Shown here in pieces: positions 59,704-64,000 of a stretch of DNA of 64,000 nucleotides. A program made the translations under genes and the position numbers. How positions within the stretch are numbered: position 1 is the first letter of the stretch; each line of letters opens with the position of its first letter. Source of the stretch: Hyaloscypha bicolor E (Eukaryota > Ascomycota > Leotiomycetes > Helotiales > Hyaloscyphaceae); the NCBI RefSeq assembly GCF_002865645.1, contig NW_020194684.1, positions 3,883,952-3,947,951 of the forward strand. Direction: 5' to 3'. The notes under the pieces are model-generated. The model saw nothing but the letters and a program-made list of their open reading frames with translations. It was not told where the DNA came from and searched no databases.

Positions 59704-60501
59704 CAATGCCTGATGTTCCAAAATTTTGCAAGATAACAACGACACATGTTCTGCTAAACCATACTTGTGTGCATATCTGACATGATGCGCAACTAACTTA
59801 GCGCATAGATCCTCTCGCTCTGATTCACATCTTACTTGGGAAGTACTTTGTACCAAATCGAGCTATACGCCACCACTCACTCACATAAACCACTCGCCTT
59901 CCCGATTTCCCCCTTATCTCTACTCTATCTCCGACCTCCTTTGCTCCAAAAGCGCAAGGAAGAGTCGCGCTTCACTGGCCCTTCACCTACCCACGCCTCA
60001 CTAAGGGACTTTGTCCACTCCATAGTTTCAGAAACCGCCACTCATCACTTCCTTCGTCGCCTTGTCTATTAATTTCATCGTTCCCGCAACCCCTCCTCCA
60101 GAGTGATGGGCGCCTCAGCCATCTCCACAAGTGCATTGCTTGCCGCCAATCCCCCATTTCGGTCCTCACCTACCGCAGATGCACCGCAAAAACAATTAGC
60201 TCCTCATGTTGATGATGATTCTTCCTAGCCAACAAGTTACACCCTGCCCTTGTTACCGCATTAGGAAGCAAGGATAAGATCCCCTAGCATTGCAAAATGC
60301 TTTCAATATTGCAGATAAATAAAGTACGATGAAAGGAGTGAATTTTGAAAATCTTAGGACGTATCCGTCGCTTGACGGGTGGTTACAGTGGCAATTGCAG
60401 GCTGAAGAACTCTTTAAGCAAGGCTTGGCGATTCAGTATGGAAATGGGATGGACACGCGTCTGCAACAAGGCATGCTTATCAAGACTTTCTAATTAAGGA
60501 G
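59704..60501. other. intergenic, nothing recognised
   Basis: 798 bp between the hypothetical gene and the 3' end of the WD40 gene. Short ORFs without motifs. Confidence 0.4.
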
Positions 60502-62005
60502 TTAGTCCTCATCCATCGGTTCCGGACTCGCCTCGAGCTCTCTTTCGCGAGTTTCTTCACGGTCAACACTCGCCTCTCTTGGGGTATCAAGCTCGTCGCC
60601 ATTCTCAACTTTCACCTCCTCCATTGGCTCGTCCTCTGTGGCATCAGCATCTACTGGTGCAGTGTTCACTCCATTCACACTACTATCGACTTCATCCTCA
60701 TTCACGTCAACCCATATCCTCACGGTTCCATCAAGACCACCACTGACAACTTTCCCGCTCACGCCAGGACAAGTGTCAACCCAAAGAACAACCCCCTCAT
60801 GTCCACTGACTTTCTGGACCATGTCCTTGGTTCTGACATCCCAGAACACGATATCGCCATCCTCACTTCCGGAAACAATGAATCCTTCTGTCCCTCCAAC
60901 GCCGAATGCACCCCCTAGAGAGTACTTTTTGTTGACATGGCCTTGATATGTCTTCTTGCATGTGCCTGAGACGTAATCCCATAGACGTATGCACGAGTCG
61001 AGTGTGAATGCGAGGATATAACGGCCATTGGGAGAAAAGCGGACGGTGGTAACCGGAGCATTATCTTCGTGGACAAGAGTTCGGAGGCATTGGCCTGTCG
61101 CAGTGTCCCAGACTCGACTACAGACAGAACCGGTTTAGCAAGAAGACACGAAGAAGAATAGAAGAAAGGGCTGTGACATACGTGAGGCCATCAGTAGAAC
61201 AACTGCACACCAAAGTGCCATCTCTGATAAAATCTACCCCACCAACTGGATCTGAATGCGCAGGTAAACTCCTCATTAATCTCCTCGCTCGCAGGTCCCA
61301 GAGAAACACAGCTTCATCATAGCTCCCACTCACCAGCATATTACCCTTCGGAGAAAATGCCAGCGAGTAAACATAGTTGTGATGACCCAATAGCGGTGCA
61401 GGGTACGGTTTCCCAGTTGCTCTGTGCCACAACCTAATAGTCTTATCGTCAGACCCAGAAGCAATTGTATTCGAATCTGGACTCCAAGCTATCGTCGAAA
61501 CACCAGCCAGATGCCCTTCAAGAGTTCTCATATGCTTCCCTGTGACGGCATCCCAAATCTTAATTGTGCTGTCCGCTGAGCAGCTTGCTATCCACCGCCC
61601 ATCTGGCGAGAAGCGCACCTGCGCAACACCCTTGCGGTGACCCTTCAGAATAAATTTCTGCTTGTAATTAAGCTTGAGAGGCTTATACACCGGCGGGGAG
61701 AGAGCGTCAGGTGAGGAATGCGACGAGCGATGAGAGTCTGTACTGCTTGAGCGGCTTCGATTTCGGCCGTGATAGGTGTGATCCAACTCATCAACACTCC
61801 CATCTGAGGAGCGCGATCTGCGACGGCTTCCCAGGTCTTGCCGCGTCTTCAGCTTCGAGGATCGATGTGGTTTGTGGTCTCCAAGCTCATCCGGGGAGCT
61901 GTATCGCGGCGTAGAGGCCTCGGAATCATCGTAAACTCGTCTCCGCTTTGATGGCCGATGGCCTGTAGGCGCTGGAGTGCTGGCTGCGGAATCAAAGTCG
62001 GACAT
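60502..62005 (-). CDS. WD40 protein of the WDR5/SWD3 type (COMPASS subunit candidate)
   Basis: Two exons (62005-61182, 61117-60502) flank a 64-bp GTATGT...GTAG intron in phase 2, giving 479 aa. Residues 1-~115 are a Ser/Arg-rich disordered extension. Seven WD repeats follow: FILKGHRKGVAQVRFSPDGR, MRTLEGHLAGVSTIAWSPDS, LGHHNYVYSLAFSPKGN, SLPAHSDPVGGVDF, then after the intron VWDTATGQCLRTL, LAFTLDSCIRLWDYVSGTC with KKTYQGH, and VSGSEDGDIVFWD. The LAFTLDSCIRLWDY...KTY-GH-N-KY arrangement is characteristic of WDR5/Swd3, the WD40 core of the H3K4 methyltransferase complex. An acidic C-terminal tail (~80 residues) follows. Divergent from ISC1. Confidence 0.9.
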
Positions 62006-62348
62006 GGTGGTGATTGATGTGGGGAGAGATGTTGCGACTAGCCGCGGTTGACTTTTGGAGACGCGATTTTCTTGGAGATCTGTGAAGCTTTGGAGCTAAA
62101 ATGCGGCCGCTTGAACCCTGCCCCTGAGTCAACGTCATGCAAGTGCGAGTGTGAGGCAGAGGGGAGTTCCGACGAATTCGGACAAGCTATATTCATGCCA
62201 TAAATTAGGGTGAAGAAAAAAGAATTTTACCCCCGGATTCAGACCAATATTGTCCCAATGGCCATGTATAGTCTCCAATTATAGAACATCCGCCTCCTTT
62301 TCTTTCTGGATACTGTTCGTCTTCTCGCAACCATCTCGATCGTCCTCC
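62006..62348. promoter_or_regulatory. shared upstream region of the WD40 and ISC1 genes
   Basis: 343 bp between divergent starts, containing both promoters. The plus-strand frame of ISC1 stays open upstream to 62250, so a longer N-terminus cannot be excluded. Confidence 0.5.
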
Positions 62349-63915
62349 ATGAGTCCAACTTCAGCGACGACAACGGTGATGGACTCCTTGATGCCAACAG
62401 AGATCAACGTGATCACCCTCAACTGCTGGGGCTTGAAATTCATCTCGAAGTGGCGCAACGAACGGCTGGTGGAAATCGGGAAACGCATTGCAACCGTAGA
62501 TCCCGTTCCCCAGATCGTCGGCTTACAAGAATGCTGGACGCAGCAAGACTACCAATGCATACGGAAAGAAACGAAAGACATTCTGCCGTATGGGAAGTTC
62601 TATCACAGTGGTATATTTGGTGGCGGACTGGCAATACTGTCGAAATGGCCGATTGAAGAGAGCAGTATGGTCCGGTATCCTCTGAATGGAAGACCAACTG
62701 CTTTCTTTAGAGGCGATTGGTATGTGGGGAAAGGCGTTGCGTGTGCGAGGATACGGTACGGTGCTGGGCTGAAGGATGTAGTGGAGGTCTTCACCACGCA
62801 TGTAAGTGAAGTGTCACTTTTGTGAAGTGAATTCTAGCTAACCTTCGCAGCTTCACGCACCCTACGAAAAGGAACCAAACGACTCATACATCTGTCATCG
62901 GACAGCTCAAGCATGGGAAATCGCAAAACTGATGCGTGGGGCTGCAGAACGGGGGCATCTTGTCCTTGGACTTGGAGATTTCAACATGATACCTATGTCT
63001 CTGGCTCACAAGCTGCTTAGCACACATGCTCCAGTCCGCGACATCTGGATGCTCTTGCACCCAGACTGTTCACTTGGTGCCGCAGAAGACCCAGTTGAGA
63101 AAGCACGCCGTCGACCTATTCCCACCGCAGACATCAATATTCTCGAGAATGGCGCCACTTGCGACAGCGTTCTGAATACCTGGCGATGGAATAAAGGACA
63201 GCAGAGGCTGGTCGGATTGAATAAACCGACCATCGAAGTTCCAGGAGACAGGATAGATATCAGAGCCAAACGTCTCGACTATATCTTCGCCAGCACAGCT
63301 TTCGACCCCACTCGGCCTGAACAAGGAGGATGGATCGTCAAGACCGCCAAAGTCGGCATGCTCTACCGGCACCCAGACCTAGGATGTTCCCTCAGCGATC
63401 ACTTCTCCGTCGAGTGTACGCTAATTCACACACGGGCCATCGAAGAAGAAGGCTCCAGCAACCAAGACGAAGATCTAGCCGTCGACAGAGGAGCTTTCCT
63501 CCAATCCCCCGCAACCAGTGAATTCCGCACGCACCATTCGCAGCTAAACCACACTTCACCGTCCTACCTACCCGTCGCAATATACGATGAGATCCTCGCT
63601 ATGATTAAAAAATACCAACTTCGGGAACGTATGCAACGCCGTCTACGGCTAAGCCATTTCGTTGGCTCTGTCTTCATCAGTATCGGCTGTTTCATCGCTG
63701 TTTGGTGGAGCCCCAGGAATTTCGTGGCGTTTATATTGATGTTGTTGAGTACGTTAGGACTTTTTGCTGGAGTTATTGATGGCTTGATTGGCGGCTTGTT
63801 TGTAGGGAGTGAGATTAGAGCGTTGAAGGAATTTGAGTGGGAGATTAGTAATGCAAGAGCGGCGGCAGGGGGCGAACCAAATGTTTTGCAGGAACTGGGT
63901 GTTAAGGATTGGTAA
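62349..63915 (+). CDS. ISC1: inositol phosphosphingolipid phospholipase C (neutral sphingomyelinase type)
   Basis: Hydrolyses inositol phosphosphingolipids to ceramides at ER/mitochondrial membranes. Two exons (62349-62801, 62851-63915) are joined by a 49-bp GTAAGT...GCAG intron with a GCTAAC branch site, in phase 0, giving 505 aa. The endonuclease/exonuclease/phosphatase fold motifs are in order: INVITLNCWGLK, IVGLQECW (catalytic Glu), GGGLAILSKWPI, FFRGDWYVGKG, the junction TTHLHAPYEK, LVLGLGDFNMIP (metal/catalytic Asp-Asn) and LSDHFSVE (general base Asp-His). Two C-terminal hydrophobic helices (FVGSVFISIGCFIAVWW, FVAFILMLLSTLGLFAGVI) match the membrane anchor of Isc1. The start is MSPTSATTT; a further in-frame ATG (MDSLMPTEIN) lies 11 codons downstream. 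Confidence 0.93.
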
Positions 63916-64000
63916 AGGGTGTGGCATGGCATTTGAAAGGAAAATGGGCCTATGGTGATGAGAACATGTTGCAACTTGAGCTGAATTGTCTCTTGCCCCC

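Overview
This window looks like nuclear chromosomal DNA from a filamentous ascomycete (Pezizomycotina; the gene content is compatible with Leotiomycetes, but I cannot name the species). The evidence is: most genes carry 45-90 bp GT-AG introns with GTATGT/GTGAGT-type donors and CTAAC/CTGAC-type branch sites; there are HET-domain, NACHT-ankyrin and DUF7580 genes; there is a fungal TPP riboswitch ahead of a THI4 gene; and a ~12 kb block is extremely AT-rich in the way repeat-induced point mutation (RIP) leaves DNA. Exon coordinates below were worked out by hand from splice sites and reading phase. Each multi-exon model that I describe as complete sums to a multiple of three.

Layout. 0-6 kb: BUB1-type spindle-checkpoint kinase (-), then a DUF5672 membrane-anchored protein (+). 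6-8.2 kb: no gene seen. 8.2-25.4 kb: an accessory region. It holds a C2H2 zinc-finger gene broken by one in-frame TAG, a DUF7580 gene (+) convergent with a nine-exon NACHT-ankyrin NLR (-), an inverted partial copy of the DUF7580 3' end on the far side of the NLR, an unrecognised proline-rich gene, the housekeeping AP endonuclease APN1, a 260-bp MITE, and a HET-domain gene. 26.6-28 kb: THI4 with its TPP riboswitch. 28.7 kb: a small cysteine-rich secreted protein. 29.64-41.56 kb: an AT-rich block bounded by perfect 55-bp inverted repeats. Inside it are a solo LTR, a degenerate copy of the neighbouring gene's 3' flank, and a decayed acidic ORF. Immediately beyond is a second gene of the same secreted-protein type, apparently frameshifted. 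43.3-55.5 kb: a dense housekeeping block of UBR1, QCR9, PYM, a nucleoside hydrolase and a RED/IK splicing factor. 56-58.8 kb: a small broken zinc-ribbon ORF and a decayed 2.3 kb Tc1/mariner-like element. 59.3-64 kb: a hypothetical gene, a WDR5/SWD3-type WD40 protein and the ISC1-type sphingolipid phospholipase C.

How the parts relate. The housekeeping genes (BUB1, APN1, UBR1, QCR9, PYM, RED, SWD3, ISC1, THI4) are unrelated to one another in function. The unusual biology lies in the accessory parts. One is a possible self/non-self recognition locus (DUF7580 + NLR + HET, with duplication relics). The other is a pair of related secreted cysteine-rich genes sitting at the two edges of a RIP-mutated transposon island, the kind of setting in which plant-pathogen effector genes are often found. 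The QCR9 and nucleoside hydrolase genes are easily missed by ORF-based calling, because their 5' exons are 3-26 nt long and one QCR9 intron uses a GC donor.
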